Positions 1 to 9,544 are shown, counted from the stretch's first letter. The stretch: DNA of 64,000 nt from CAYLPU01 sp964385635 (GCA_964385635.1 CAYLPU010000001.1:1-64000); one strand, 5' to 3'. A program made the numbers and translations. Notes: generated from the sequence alone by a model not told the origin.

Positions 1-50
1 GTTGCCGTTTGTCGATCATGAGCTACCAAAGCTTCCTCTCCGACAAACTG

Positions 51-884
51 CTAGGGCCGGCGGTTCTCAATGAAGGCGGTCGGGTCCAGGTAGCCGTAGA
101 TGTCCGGGTGGGCGCGGGCCGGGTCGTCGTCCCAGGTGTACCCCACGCCCGCGATGTGGCCGCTGCAGGTACCCCTTGCCCCTGCTGTCCCTGCCGGAAA
201 CAGATCCGATCCGTCGCGGAAGGTGCGCATCTCCCAATGCAGGTGGCTGTTGAGCCCCTGATCGTACACGACGGCGATCACCTGCCTGCGTGTTACTGGC
301 TGGCCCGCCCCCACCTGTACGTGGTCCACATGCCAGTAGACTGAGTACACACGACTGCCGTTGGCCAGCAGATGCTCAATGGCGACGATGTGACCGTCTC
401 TGCCTGCGTCCAGCGTGAAGATGACCACGCCACCGGCCACGGCGTGTACCAGACCGTGCGTGGCCTGCCCCCAGACGACCTGCCCCGCGTTGTCCAGCGC
501 GAACAGGTCCACTCCGGCGTGGTAAAGTTGGCTGAAGGGAACGCTGCCGCCGTCTGCGTCGCGGAAGCAGTTGGAACGCTCGCCCTGTGCCGGGTTCTGC
601 ACGCCGTAGCGGGTGTCCACCGCCAGCGGCCCGGTGACCCCCTGAACATAGGGGCCATACTTTTCGGCGGGCAGCAGGGGGAAGTCGAACGTTTCGGCGA
701 CGGGCGGTGTGGGCCAGGGGCCAGGATGTGCAAAGTGGAGGGGTGTGGTGGGGAGTGGGGGCAGCGGCCGCGGGATGAGCCCGCCGCGACAGCGCCCCCA
801 TAAATAGGCCCCGGCGATCAGGCACAGACCACCCAGGCCGATGAGGGTCAGGAGCAAGACACGCCCACGGCTACACTCCCACAC
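51..884 (-). CDS. M23-family (LytM-type) metallopeptidase, membrane-anchored
   Basis: This 277-residue protein looks like a zinc endopeptidase of the LytM/M23 family, acting outside the cytoplasmic membrane on peptidoglycan cross-bridges. One hydrophobic segment lies near residues 9-28, followed by a proline-rich spacer, then the peptidase domain. The HxxxD motif (HAGVD, near residue 120) and the HxH motif (HLHWE, near residue 215) are both present, so the zinc site looks intact. I chose the GTG start at 882-884 because it falls just 4 bases after the stop of the upstream cupin gene and begins directly before the membrane segment. Upstream starts in the same frame would run antisense-like sequence through the cupin gene. 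Cotranscription with the cupin is likely. The substrate is not known. Confidence 0.85.
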   Translation of the reverse strand: MWECSRGRVLLLTLIGLGGLCLIAGAYLWGRCRGGLIPRPLPPLPTTPLHFAHPGPWPTPPVAETFDFPLLPAEKYGPYVQGVTGPLAVDTRYGVQNPAQGERSNCFRDADGGSVPFSQLYHAGVDLFALDNAGQVVWGQATHGLVHAVAGGVVIFTLDAGRDGHIVAIEHLLANGSRVYSVYWHVDHVQVGAGQPVTRRQVIAVVYDQGLNSHLHWEMRTFRDGSDLFPAGTAGARGTCSGHIAGVGYTWDDDPARAHPDIYGYLDPTAFIENRRP

Positions 885-888
885 GCTG

Positions 889-1212
889 CTACTTATACTC
901 CTCGCGCGGGGGATACCAGGCGTCGAGCGCGGTGGTGGGTTCGTCAAGGATGACGGCGCCGTGCGGTACTCCGGGTGGGATACACACCCCATCGCCAGCC
1001 CGCAGCACCCGCGTCTCGTCTCCCAGGTGAAACTCCATCGCCCCCTGCACCACGTAGGTGATCTGTTCGTGGGGATGGTCGTGCTCTGGAAGTACCCGCT
1101 CTGGCTCGAAGTCAAAGAAAGTGATCATCACGTGCTCCAGGTAGACCGCCCGGCGCACGACGCCCGGCAGCATCTCCGTCCCGGGCAATTCGCTCACGGT
1201 GAAGAACGACAT
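889..1212 (-). CDS. Small cupin-domain protein
   Basis: This is a single-domain cupin of 107 residues. The first metal-binding cupin motif is visible as HDHPHEQ near residue 45, with a glycine-rich turn and a later PPGVPHG giving the third histidine. Single-domain cupins of this size bind a metal and small ligands or act as sugar or auxin-type sensors or isomerases; nothing here fixes the substrate. An AGGAGG-like ribosome site lies just upstream of the start, and a sigma-70 type promoter (1258-1286) precedes it. It is the first gene of a two-gene unit with the M23 peptidase and is divergent from the stomatin-like gene. Confidence 0.8.
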   Translation of the reverse strand: MSFFTVSELPGTEMLPGVVRRAVYLEHVMITFFDFEPERVLPEHDHPHEQITYVVQGAMEFHLGDETRVLRAGDGVCIPPGVPHGAVILDEPTTALDAWYPPREEYK

Positions 1213-1257
1213 TGGCTTCCCTCCTGCTGTGGACTTTGTGAAGATCGAGTATAGGCC

Positions 1258-1286
1258 ATTATAAAAGGTTCTGGTCGGGTATGCAA
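1258..1286 (-). promoter_or_regulatory. Sigma-70 type promoter for cupin / M23 unit
   Basis: On the minus strand a -35 box TTGCAT (1281-1286) and a perfect -10 box TATAAT (1258-1263) are separated by 17 bases. The cupin start lies about 45 bases downstream. Confidence 0.65.
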
Positions 1287-1302
1287 ATTGGGATGGGTGA
1301 GT

Positions 1303-1331
1303 TTGCGTTGCTGGGCTGAGTGTGCTACAAT
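1303..1331 (+). promoter_or_regulatory. Sigma-70 type promoter for stomatin-like gene
   Basis: TTGCGT (1303-1308) and TACAAT (1326-1331) are separated by 17 bases. The -35 box is weak. It is divergent from the cupin promoter, with the two -35 boxes 16 bases apart, so the two could share a regulator. Confidence 0.5.
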
Positions 1332-1380
1332 GTTCCCGTCGTCGGTAATCCTATCGCAAGCGCAAAAAGGAGGCAGATCA

Positions 1381-2159
1381 TGCCTGAGTGGATAGCTGCA
1401 AGCGGTTGTTTTCTCGTCGCTGGCCTCGTCGTAGTCATCGCGTTGCTCCTGTCGATGGTCAAGATGCTGTACCAGTACGAAAGGGGCGTAGTCTTCACGC
1501 TGGGTAAGTACTCCGGCACGCGCGAGCCTGGCCTGAACTTCATCTTTCCCATCGTACAGACGATGCGCAAGGTGGACATGCGCATCAAGACAGCCGACAT
1601 CCCCCGGCAGGAGGTGATGACCAAGGACAACATCCCCATGCTCGTCAACGCGGTGGTCTACTTCAAGGTTGTCAGCCCGGAGGACGTGATCATCGAGATT
1701 CAGGACCACGTGTACGCGATCCGCCAATACACGCAGGCGGCGCTGCGGGACGTGATCGGCAACAGCGAGATGGACTTCGTTCTCACCGAGCGAGAGCGGA
1801 TCGCTGATAGCATCAAGGAGATCGTGGACTCCGAAACGGGCGGTTGGGGCGTGGACGTCGAGTCGATCAAGATCCAGGAGGTCGAATTGCCGGCCGAGAT
1901 GAAGCGGGCCATGGCCAAGCAGGCGGAGGCGGAGCGGGAGCGCCGTGCCATGATTATCGCCTCGCAGGGCGAACTCTCTGCTTCGGAGAATCTGCGACAG
2001 GCGGCGGAGAACCTGGCGAAGAGCAGGGGGGCGCTGCATTTGCGCACGCTGCAGACGATCCGCGACATCGCCGCCGATCCTTCGGAGAAGATCGTGCTCT
2101 TCGTGCCCTCCGACCTGGGCCACGCGCTCGGCTCCCTCGTCAAGGGACAGACGGACTGA
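1381..2159 (+). CDS. SPFH/stomatin-like membrane protein
   Basis: This 259-residue protein has one N-terminal membrane segment (about residues 8-28) followed by an SPFH/band-7 domain. The characteristic stretch YERGVVFTLGKY and the later LRDVIG and ELPAEMKRAM motifs are clear. Bacterial stomatins assemble into membrane-bound oligomers that organise membrane microdomains or chaperone proteases. Stomatins are often paired with an NfeD protein, but none is adjacent here. The ATG start at 1381 is preceded by an AGGAGG ribosome site, and earlier in-frame starts lack one. The HUMPS-family gene follows after 9 bases, suggesting an operon. Confidence 0.9.
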
Positions 2160-2168
2160 GCGGCCGCC

Positions 2169-2858
2169 ATGCTTGACCATAGGACTCGCTACCTGCAGAT
2201 CGCCTTCAACTACGACGTAGGGCTCGTGCAGCGCATCCTGCCCACCATCGTGCGCGATGTCCTGAGCCTGCCGCAGGGCAGCGAGCGTATCCTCATCGAG
2301 GCCGGGACCCCCTTCATCAAGCGGGCGGGCGTAGGCGGCATCCAGTTGATCCGCAGCCTCTGGCGCGGCCACCTCGTCGCCGACCTGAAGACGGTGGATG
2401 GAGCGCTGGAGGAGGTGGGCATGGTGCGAGCGACCGGCGCGACGGCGGCGACCGTCCTCGGCAGTTCACCTCCCGAGGCGCTCGACCTATTCATCGCCCG
2501 CTGCGATGAACTGGGGATGGATTCGATGATTGACATGCTAGGCGTGGACGATCCCTTGAAGGTGTTGATGCAGTTGAAGAGACCGCCGGACGTGGTGGTA
2601 CTGCACCGGGGCCGGGACGAGGAGGGCACGCGGGGGAAGGTGATCAAGTACAGGCACGTCAACCGCGTGCGCTCCAAGTTCGACGTACTGATCTCGGCGG
2701 CCGGGGGTGTGGATCTCAAAGAGGCGCGCAGCGCCATCTTCAACGGGGCCAACATCGTCGTCGTCAACCTGGTGCGGCCGGGCGACCCCTGGGAGGGCAT
2801 CCGCACCGACAGCGACGTGGGTGCGATGGCGCGGCAGTTTCTGGCGACGATCGAATAA
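2169..2858 (+). CDS. HUMPS-family (OMP decarboxylase / hexulose-phosphate synthase-like) protein
   Basis: The 229 residues fit a TIM-barrel of the orotidine-phosphate decarboxylase / 3-hexulose-6-phosphate synthase superfamily. The diagnostic DxKxxD motif is present as ADLKTVDG near residue 77. The IEAGTP motif (near 43) and the late AAGGVD phosphate-binding-type loop are also present. Family members use ribulose 5-phosphate plus formaldehyde, or decarboxylate OMP or keto-gulonate phosphate. No isomerase (HPI/PHI) or formaldehyde-activating gene is nearby, so the reaction is open. The N-terminus is longer and more divergent than in typical HPS enzymes. No good ribosome site precedes the start, which fits translational coupling to the stomatin gene 9 bases upstream. 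Confidence 0.7.
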   Translation: MLDHRTRYLQIAFNYDVGLVQRILPTIVRDVLSLPQGSERILIEAGTPFIKRAGVGGIQLIRSLWRGHLVADLKTVDGALEEVGMVRATGATAATVLGSSPPEALDLFIARCDELGMDSMIDMLGVDDPLKVLMQLKRPPDVVVLHRGRDEEGTRGKVIKYRHVNRVRSKFDVLISAAGGVDLKEARSAIFNGANIVVVNLVRPGDPWEGIRTDSDVGAMARQFLATIE

Positions 2859-2870
2859 GTCGGGGTTTCG

Positions 2871-4391
2871 TCACCCGCTCAACCCCAGCAACGCGACCGC
2901 GGCGGGCACCATATCGGCCACGCTGGGCTCCCGACCGCCCTCGTTCGCGCAGCGGTCGGCGACCGCGCCAGTGACCGTCTCCCGCAGCCACGCGATCTCG
3001 TCGGGGGAACCGCCGGGGTAGGCGAAGGTCAGCACTGCCTCAGACTCCCCTGGGTAAAGTCCCCCGTGCACGCCTGTCGTCGGCGCACCGAAGTAATACC
3101 CCTCCCGCCCGTTGGCCACCAGGATCAGGTCACCCGTCGTCGCCGACGTCGCCAGCCGGATGCGGTTGGCCGCGTCAGCGTAGTCCAGTTCAGGGTGGGC
3201 CGCCAGGTAGTCGGCGAGCGGCTGCGTCCGTCCGCCCCGCTGGGGCCGGTCTCCCGACCATGCACCCAGGTAGACGCGGTACTCCCCCCGCCAGCCCTCC
3301 CGCTCCGCGTCCCGCACCAGGATCAGTTTCAGGCTGCCCTGTAGTTCCTCCTCGTACCTCCCGCTCTCGTTCATCTGGCGGAACGCTTCGGCCACCGGCA
3401 GGATGTCCTCCTCGTAGCGCGGCGGGTCGGCCCAGCGACCGGCCCGGTGCTGGAGGTAGACGTGGGCCAGACCGCCGTTGAGGCCCATCACCGCGTCGCA
3501 GGCGGGATCCTCGCCGGGGATGTCGTGCACGTCGAGCCCGAGGGCTTCGAAGACGTGGCCCAGTTCCCGGTCGAAAGGGAAACCCAACCGAATGGAGTGG
3601 CGGTCGTCGGGCACGACCTCGATCTGGCCGTGGTCGCTCACCAGCGCAAAGAGTGTACCGTCCAGCATCCCGTGCCTCTCCAGCGCGTCCAGCAGCCGGC
3701 CGATCTGGGGGTCAACCATGTCGCGCAAGTAGGCGGGCTGGCTTGCTGGCCCGTGGACGTGGCTATGGTGGTCAAGCCCCATAAGATAGGTGGTGAGCAC
3801 GTCGGGGCGGTTCCCCGCATCCAGGTGTCCGATCAGGCGGTCGAGCATCCCGCCATCGTACTCGGCCGCCTCCAGTCCCAACACCCCTTCCCCCTTGGTG
3901 AAGCGGGCGATCTCGACGACGTTGGGGGGCAGCCAGGCCTCGGCGCCACGGGCGTACATGTTGTAGACGACGGTGGAGGTCAGGCCATGGGTGGAGACTG
4001 TTTCGTAGAGCGTGGGGGCCTCACTGCTGAGGAACTGCGAGGCCAGGCCGTCGGTGAAGACGCGCACGGCGTCGTCCACAGCCAGCGTGTAGCCGACGTC
4101 GAAGCCGAAGTGGCGGGGACGGCCGTCGGAGATGCGACCCAGCCGGTCGAAACTCTCGTTGCCGGCGATTCCGTGCACGTCGGGGTGCTGCCCAGTAAAG
4201 ATGCTCGCCTGGGCGGCGAAGGTGATGGAGGGAGCAGTGCTGAGCACGTCCACGTGACAGGCCATCTCCCCCTCCCGCCCGCCGGTGATCCGCCCGACGT
4301 TCGGGAGGTCACCCGCCGCGAGTGCTCCTCGGAAGACGTCGCGCCGCAGCCCGTCCACGTCAACGACAACGAGACGCTCAGGTCTCCTCAT
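2871..4391 (-). CDS. Alkaline phosphatase superfamily phosphodiesterase / nucleotide pyrophosphatase-like protein
   Basis: This 506-residue protein carries the metal-binding pattern of the type I phosphodiesterase/nucleotide pyrophosphatase family. VDVDGLR lies at the N-terminus, the nucleophile region TAPSITF with FTGQHPDVHG near residues 45-70, GLDHHSHVHG near 205, LVSDHGQ near 245 and GVHGG near 450. I see no signal peptide, so it is probably cytoplasmic, perhaps acting on nucleotides, lipids or cofactor phosphodiesters. The ATG at 4389-4391 overlaps the stop of the upstream DUF92 gene by the ATGA arrangement, so the two are probably co-translated. A further in-frame start at 4403 is possible. 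Confidence 0.85.
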   Translation of the reverse strand: MRRPERLVVVDVDGLRRDVFRGALAAGDLPNVGRITGGREGEMACHVDVLSTAPSITFAAQASIFTGQHPDVHGIAGNESFDRLGRISDGRPRHFGFDVGYTLAVDDAVRVFTDGLASQFLSSEAPTLYETVSTHGLTSTVVYNMYARGAEAWLPPNVVEIARFTKGEGVLGLEAAEYDGGMLDRLIGHLDAGNRPDVLTTYLMGLDHHSHVHGPASQPAYLRDMVDPQIGRLLDALERHGMLDGTLFALVSDHGQIEVVPDDRHSIRLGFPFDRELGHVFEALGLDVHDIPGEDPACDAVMGLNGGLAHVYLQHRAGRWADPPRYEEDILPVAEAFRQMNESGRYEEELQGSLKLILVRDAEREGWRGEYRVYLGAWSGDRPQRGGRTQPLADYLAAHPELDYADAANRIRLATSATTGDLILVANGREGYYFGAPTTGVHGGLYPGESEAVLTFAYPGGSPDEIAWLRETVTGAVADRCANEGGREPSVADMVPAAVALLGLSG

Positions 4392-5254
4392 AGCAACCCC
4401 CATCCGATCCCTGCTGCGACGAGCGCACCCACGGCGGAGGCGAAGAAGTTCACCAGATCATTCCCCAGCCAGCGGTGGCCCCGCAGCAGCCGCGTCTCCG
4501 TGCCACAGCAGTGCACCCTGCGCTCCGTCTCTTTCTTACAGGTGTCGCACCAGTAGATGGCCTGGACGGTGGCCCCCAGCAGGCTGTCGAACAACGACCC
4601 GGCTGTCCCGCCTACCGTCGCCGCCAGCATCAATGCACCAGCAATGGCATAGCCCTGGCGCAGAACCAGCGACCCTAACCCGCCCAGCAAGCCGATGAAG
4701 AGCGCACCCCCTAGCGATGCAGCGGTCCCCAGCCACGTGACGCCCCCTGAGGCGCCCACCTCGACTCGCCGGCCGGTAGTGATCAGGCGCGGGAGGTGTG
4801 GGCTCAGCACGCCTAGTTCGGTGGCCCAGGTGTCGGCGTTGACGGCCGCCATCGCGCCGGCACAGGCGATGAACCACATCCCTTCCTGACCCCCGCCTAC
4901 CAGAGAGGTGAGGGAGGGGATTCGAGAGAGCACCGCCAGCAGGGCCGCCAAGCCCCCATTGGCCAGTGCCTGGCTCAGGTCACGCCGGTGCCCCTTGGCG
5001 AACTTCTCCGCTAGCCCCTGCTTGTCTCGGGCGCGGTAGAAGGAGAGCGCGCTGGAGGAGACGAAGAAGGCGACAAGCAGGGTGCCCCACTCCCATCCTC
5101 CCAGCCCAAAGATGAGCGTGCCGGTGATGAGTGCGCCCACGACGCCACTGCCGCTCAGCGCGCCGCGTGTGTATCCAATCACGCCGATGAACAGAGAGAT
5201 AACAAGGCCGCCGACGAGTTCAAGGAAGTTGAGTGAGCCAGTGTTCAGCGCCAT
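4388..5254 (-). CDS. DUF92 (TMEM19-like) polytopic membrane protein
   Basis: The 288 residues contain about seven hydrophobic segments and the family stretch GAMAAVNADTWATELG near residue 135. Glycine-rich helices such as GGVTWLGTAASLGG follow. DUF92 proteins are integral membrane proteins; some plant and cyanobacterial members act as phytyl-phosphate kinases in tocopherol synthesis, but the CTP-transferase role is unproven for most bacteria. I chose the ATG at 5252-5254 because a GGTG-type ribosome site precedes it, and the earlier in-frame start would begin inside the neighbouring gene with unlikely sequence. The gene sits 7 bases after the bPH/DUF1648 gene and overlaps the phosphodiesterase by four bases, forming a three-gene unit. 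Confidence 0.85.
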   Translation of the reverse strand: MALNTGSLNFLELVGGLVISLFIGVIGYTRGALSGSGVVGALITGTLIFGLGGWEWGTLLVAFFVSSSALSFYRARDKQGLAEKFAKGHRRDLSQALANGGLAALLAVLSRIPSLTSLVGGGQEGMWFIACAGAMAAVNADTWATELGVLSPHLPRLITTGRRVEVGASGGVTWLGTAASLGGALFIGLLGGLGSLVLRQGYAIAGALMLAATVGGTAGSLFDSLLGATVQAIYWCDTCKKETERRVHCCGTETRLLRGHRWLGNDLVNFFASAVGALVAAGIGWGLL

Positions 5255-5261
5255 CACGCAT

Positions 5262-6161
5262 TTACACCTGCCCCAGGATTCCAAGCGCTGCTGCCCACAC
5301 CAGCACCTGGATGAGGATTGTGCCACCCCACAGCAGGTAACTCGCTACCCGTTCGTACCGGTACGCTACCCACCCCAGCACACCGTTCAGCAGCAGCGCC
5401 AACAGGCCGATGAGGGGAATGATGAAGATCTGCCCCCGGGGTCCCAGTCGATCGGGGTTGCCTACGGCGTCGAAGTGGAGGGGCACCAGCCGGGGCAGCG
5501 TGGGAAACTCAAAGCACAGCAGGCCAGTCAAGGCCAGTACCGCTAGGAAGCCGGTCGCCAGCAAAGCCAGTCCCAACCAATCCTGCCAGATGGGCCAGTT
5601 CAGAAAACCCGGCCGTTTGGAGGATTGCTCCACGATCTGGGTAGGCCCCATCTGCAGCCGTTTTTGGAGCGACTCAAGGAAGCCCTCGCGGTCGGCGGGG
5701 GAGATGCCATAAGTGAGACTGGGGGTGACAACATAGATTTGGTGTCGGGGCGGGGCGGTGGCATGGAATAAGGCCGGCCCCACACCGGGAACCTCACCGT
5801 AGCCGACGCAGTGGCCGGGCCATCTCCCGCCGTAGAACCGGATGTGCCCCTTGATCTCATCGCCCGTGAGCACGCGCTCAATCTGCCCGGTGGGAACGAT
5901 CTGCTCCGTTGGTCTCCAATGGATAACCAGCGCGTTGCGGTCGAGGAGGTATTTCGAGCGGGCCAATCCGTACAGCCAATAGCCAATCAACCCTAACAGG
6001 CCCAGGCTGACCAGCACGGCCAGCCCGGTGATAAACGTCCCGATGCTAAGCGGCCGGATGGCGACCAGGCTGATTATGCCAACGTCCACCAGGACGATGG
6101 TGACCACCAGGACGATGCCGATGCTCAGGCCTAACCTTATGTCCGTCTTCCATTCCGTCAT
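5262..6161 (-). CDS. Membrane protein with bacterial PH domain and DUF1648-like domain
   Basis: This 299-residue protein begins with two hydrophobic segments (about 10-32 and 42-65). A globular part with bacterial PH-like features follows (residues 70-175), and two or three further membrane segments end the protein. The stretch PLHFDAVGNPDRLG near residue 228 is the recognisable DUF1648/SdpI-type signature. Such proteins are of unknown function; SdpI relatives give immunity to cannibalism peptides. It is the first gene of the unit with DUF92 and the phosphodiesterase, and has its own promoter at 6190-6218. Confidence 0.75.
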   Translation of the reverse strand: MTEWKTDIRLGLSIGIVLVVTIVLVDVGIISLVAIRPLSIGTFITGLAVLVSLGLLGLIGYWLYGLARSKYLLDRNALVIHWRPTEQIVPTGQIERVLTGDEIKGHIRFYGGRWPGHCVGYGEVPGVGPALFHATAPPRHQIYVVTPSLTYGISPADREGFLESLQKRLQMGPTQIVEQSSKRPGFLNWPIWQDWLGLALLATGFLAVLALTGLLCFEFPTLPRLVPLHFDAVGNPDRLGPRGQIFIIPLIGLLALLLNGVLGWVAYRYERVASYLLWGGTILIQVLVWAAALGILGQV

Positions 6162-6189
6162 ACGTCACGCTCCTCGCTCAAACGCAGGC

Positions 6190-6218
6190 ATTATACCAGG
6201 GTGAGAGAGTGGGGGCAA
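6190..6218 (-). promoter_or_regulatory. Sigma-70 type promoter for bPH-DUF92-phosphodiesterase unit
   Basis: On the minus strand TTGCCC (6213-6218) and a perfect TATAAT (6190-6195) are separated by 17 bases. The gene start at 6161 is about 28 bases from the -10 box. Confidence 0.6.
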
Positions 6219-6363
6219 ATCGTGGTACCCCACAACTCTGCCGCCTGGCCTGCCTGCGCCTCGACCGCTAGATCACATCGGCTTGCCGAAGGGCCATATT
6301 GGGCTTGGGCTGGAGTAGCGAGTAGCGTCCAGCATTCAGTCGCACCGCTGCGAACGATTGCTG

Positions 6364-9300
6364 CTACGGATTCGTGGGCTGCGCGGCACGCGGCTGCCAG
6401 GCCAGCTTCAGTGGGAACTGCTGAGCAAGCGCATCGTAACGACTACGCACCTCCTCGACTGGCATATCCAGTCTCTTGGCAGCCTGGCGCACGTGTTCCT
6501 CGCTAATCTCTTGTTGGGGATCCAGAAACGGTTGGACGGCATCTATGTCCCTGGAGAGCAGCCTGCGGTCCGTATCGTCCTCGCACGTCCGCGACAATGC
6601 CCCAAGCGCCGCTCGCCGCANNNNNNNNNNNNNNNNNNNNNNNNNNNNNNNNNNNNNNNNNNNNNNNNNNNNNNNNNNNNNNNNNNNNNNNNNNNNNNNN
6701 NNNNNNNNNNNNNNNNNNNNCAGCGCTGTCTTGGTGCTCCAGCCTGGCGAGCAGCGGCTCGACCGCCCGCGCGTCGCCGATCTGGCCCAGCGCATCCGCC
6801 GCCGCTCGCCGCACAGCGCTGTCTTGGTGCTCCAGCCTGGCGAGCAGCGGCTCGACCGCCCGCGCGTCCCCGATCTGGCCCAGCGCATCCGCCGCCGCTC
6901 GCCGCACAGCGCTGTCTTGGTGGTCCAGTCTGGCGAGTAGCGGCTCCACCGCCCGCGCGTCCCCGATCTGGCCCAGTGCGCTCGCCGCCGCTCGCCGCAC
7001 ATCGCTGTCCTGGTGGTCCAGCCCGGCGATCAGCGGCTCCACCGCCCGCGCGTCCCCGATCTGGCCCAGGGCCCCTGCCGCCGCTCGCCGCACATCGCTG
7101 TCTTGGTCCTCCAGCCTGGCGATCAGTGGCTCGACCGCTCGCGCGTCCCCGATTTCGCCCAGCGCCCGCGCCGCCGCTTGCTGCACATCGCTGTTTTGGC
7201 CCTTGAGCCTGGCGATTAGCGGCTCGACCGATCGCGCGTCACGCTCGCGACCTAAGACCTCGATCAGCCAACGCACCGCCCCGGTATCGGAGGCCATATC
7301 ACTGACGACGGAGATGAACCGCGCCAGCTCCGCCGCCGAGGGCCGCCAGGCATTGTCACCCATCAGGGGCTCTAGGCCTAGATGGTACAGCGTCCAGGCC
7401 GCTGCATGGACCACGGGGGCGCTTCCCGTGAGCATGGAAAGTAGTCCGTTCGCCATCCAGGGCATAACGCGGGCCTTTCTCTTCCAAGCTACATCTACGA
7501 CGCCCAGAGCTGCGGCGATCGCTGTCGCCTCTTCGCCCGACGCGATCTGGGCAGCCTGCGCGGTCAGCCATTCGCGGAGCGCGTCCTCATCTTGCGGCGC
7601 CGAGGCCTCAGTGACCATTGCAGAGAGACCGCCAACACCCTCTCGGTCTGTCGCGTCTCGCCGGTGAAACTCCTCGACCACGAGGAAGCGCAGCGTCTCC
7701 GCCCATCGAGACGCAGCCAGTTCTATGGCAGCGGCGTCTACGGCTGTCGCGATACCACCACCACCGTCGTTCTCGCCGACCTGCCCAGTGAACGTCCGCA
7801 GCACCACCTGCGCCACCTCCTCGCTGGTGTTGGGCTCGTCAGCCAGGCAGAGAGCAGCCAGAACCGCGCGTGGGCGTGCTGTAGTCCGGGCGTCTTCACC
7901 CTCCAACGGGTTAAGGATGGCCCGCAGGACGTCGTCCACATCGTCGTCACTGCAGCAGGCCACACAGAGACGAAGCGCCTCGCGCCAGTTTTCGGTCACC
8001 CCTACTTCCTTCTCGCCGGGTCGAAAACGTTCAACCTCGGTCGTCCGACCGGCCAGCGGGGCGACGTGGTCGGCAAGGCTTCGCGACCGGTCGCGGCCGG
8101 GGAAACGGCCATCCACCAGAGACAGGCTGGCGAGGTACTCCTGAAACGTGAGGTGCCGGAACTCAAAGACAGGGACCGGCCTTCCACGGTGGCGGACGTG
8201 ACCGGCTTCTACCAGGATACCCGTGCGCCGCTCCAGCAGGCGCAGGAATGTCTCGGGCGTGTGTCTTCGTACCGCGTGGACCTGGGGATATTCCTCCCGC
8301 ATGCGCTCGAACAGACCGATGATTTCGTCCTCCCGAAGCTGCTGCACTCCGCGATCGCACATCTCGTAGGCAACGTACTCAAGTTGCGGAATCGCCTCAT
8401 AGCGGTCAATTGGCTCGTCCACCTCGCTGCGCCAGTTGAGCAGCACCTGCACCCCCTCCCAGTACAGATCGGCCCGGTGGCTGGGGAGCTTGCCGACTTT
8501 GCGCTTGACCAATGCCAGTGTCGTCAGCAGCATTGGGTTGCCAGTGAGACGCTCAATGCGGTCGGTGCTGTGAATGTCGTGAATCAGCTCCTCCGTCGCC
8601 CTATCCCGCCGCTCTGGCGGTTCGGTGACAGCGCACCAGCGGCGGGCGAAATCGTCTTTGTCCTCCTTTGAAAGATCGGCGATCGTCACGTGCTCAAACC
8701 TCCGCCCCAGGCGGTAGCCCATCTCCCGGTAACCGACGATGCGCGACGTGGCGATGATCGGGGCGTCGTGATAAGCGAGGTGAATCTGTTCGAGTTGTCG
8801 GCAGAAGCCGGTGCGTACGGCCGGGTTCGCGATCTCGTCCAGACCGTCCAGCAGCAAGAGCGCCTGGCCCTGGCGGAGTTTTTCCCGCAGGACGGCCTGG
8901 AGGGCGGCGGACTCGGCCTCCGTCATCTCCGCCTTGCGCAGGGTGTGGAGCAGTATGTTGTCCAGCGGACCGCCCAGGCAGAACGGGTCGAGGTCCCGGC
9001 AGCGGACGATGACCGGGAGCCAATCCTTGTCGGGGAGCGTGGCCACATCGGGTAGATTCTTCCAATCTGGGTCTTGCTTGAGGCGGAGCAGGTAGGCTGT
9101 GGCGATCCAGCGGACCATTGTGGTCTTGCCCGCGCCAGGGTCCCCCAGGACGACAAGCCGTGGGGCAGCGGCTAGCCGCTGCCCCACGGGCACCCGGGCG
9201 CGCTCATCTTCCCGTTCGCCCCTGTCTGCCCGGCCCCATAGGAATGCCCCACGACGCTTTTCGAGCGCCTCGAACTCCGCCTCACTCGCTTCGACATCAG

Positions 9301-9526
9301 ACGCAACCTCCACCCGGACCCGCAAGGGGACGTACAGGCGGCGCAGTTCCAGTTGTCGGGTGGCGATGTGGCGATCACTCTCCGGCAGGTTAGCCAGGTC
9401 GATGATATCGCACGACTCCAAAGCCAGTTCCCGGTACCGCTGCTCCGCATCGTAGCCAAATGGGACATAATCGGAGTCAGCCTCGAGGGGATAGTACTTC
9501 TCCAGGGAAGCGATCAAATCCCCCAC
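6364..9526 (-). CDS. NACHT NTPase with C-terminal HEAT repeats (STAND immune-type protein), interrupted by assembly gap
   Basis: This is a large STAND protein. The NACHT NTPase has Walker A GDPGAGKTT near residue 132 and Walker B LLLLDGLDEIANP near 214. The NACHT C-terminal signature FEFRHLTFQEYLA lies near 440. A helical region leads into a HEAT array with 31-residue units of the form GDARAVEPLIARL. The 100-N gap lies in the array, so the frame cannot be read across it. After the gap the plausible frame is the one giving RRAALGALSRT and a helical tail ending at 6364, not the one ending at 6503. The GTG at 9526 has no good ribosome site, and the reading frame is continuous with the upstream TIR gene except for one TGA (9545-9547). 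By family, NACHT proteins sense invaders and activate a fused or partner effector; here the effectors are the TIR proteins. Confidence 0.85.
6621..6720. other. 100-N assembly gap inside HEAT repeats
   Basis: Exactly 100 N interrupt the 93-base tandem repeats. A fixed-length filler implies the true length, and hence the number of HEAT units and the frame, is unknown. Confidence 0.98.
6721..7213 (-). repeat. 93-base tandem repeats encoding HEAT units
   Basis: At least five 31-codon units can be aligned, the gap-proximal ones nearly identical (for example LARLEHQDSAVRRAAADALG repeated) and those nearer the NACHT domain more diverged. This gradient points to recent expansion at the C-terminal end. 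The spacing is coding and without unique spacers. Confidence 0.9.
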
Positions 9527-9544
9527 CGCCTTTGCGGGGTCTTG

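Noticed and set aside
1194..2372. Long minus-strand open frame opposite the stomatin-like gene
   Set aside because: It is antisense to a well-supported gene, has low-complexity His/Asp/Arg-rich sequence and no recognisable domain. Several other long antisense frames (for example 3447-4556, 24831-25829, 27501-28541) were left out for the same reason.
6503..6620. C-terminal frame of the NACHT protein ending at 6503
   Set aside because: It follows from reading through 100 filler N in a fixed frame. Its product is not HEAT-like, whereas the frame ending at 6364 continues the repeat and a helical tail.
6721..7213. Regularly spaced near-identical repeats that could suggest a CRISPR array
   Set aside because: The 93-base units are coding without unique spacers and translate as HEAT repeats in frame with the NACHT protein. 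The same applies to the 45-base units at 45300-45640.
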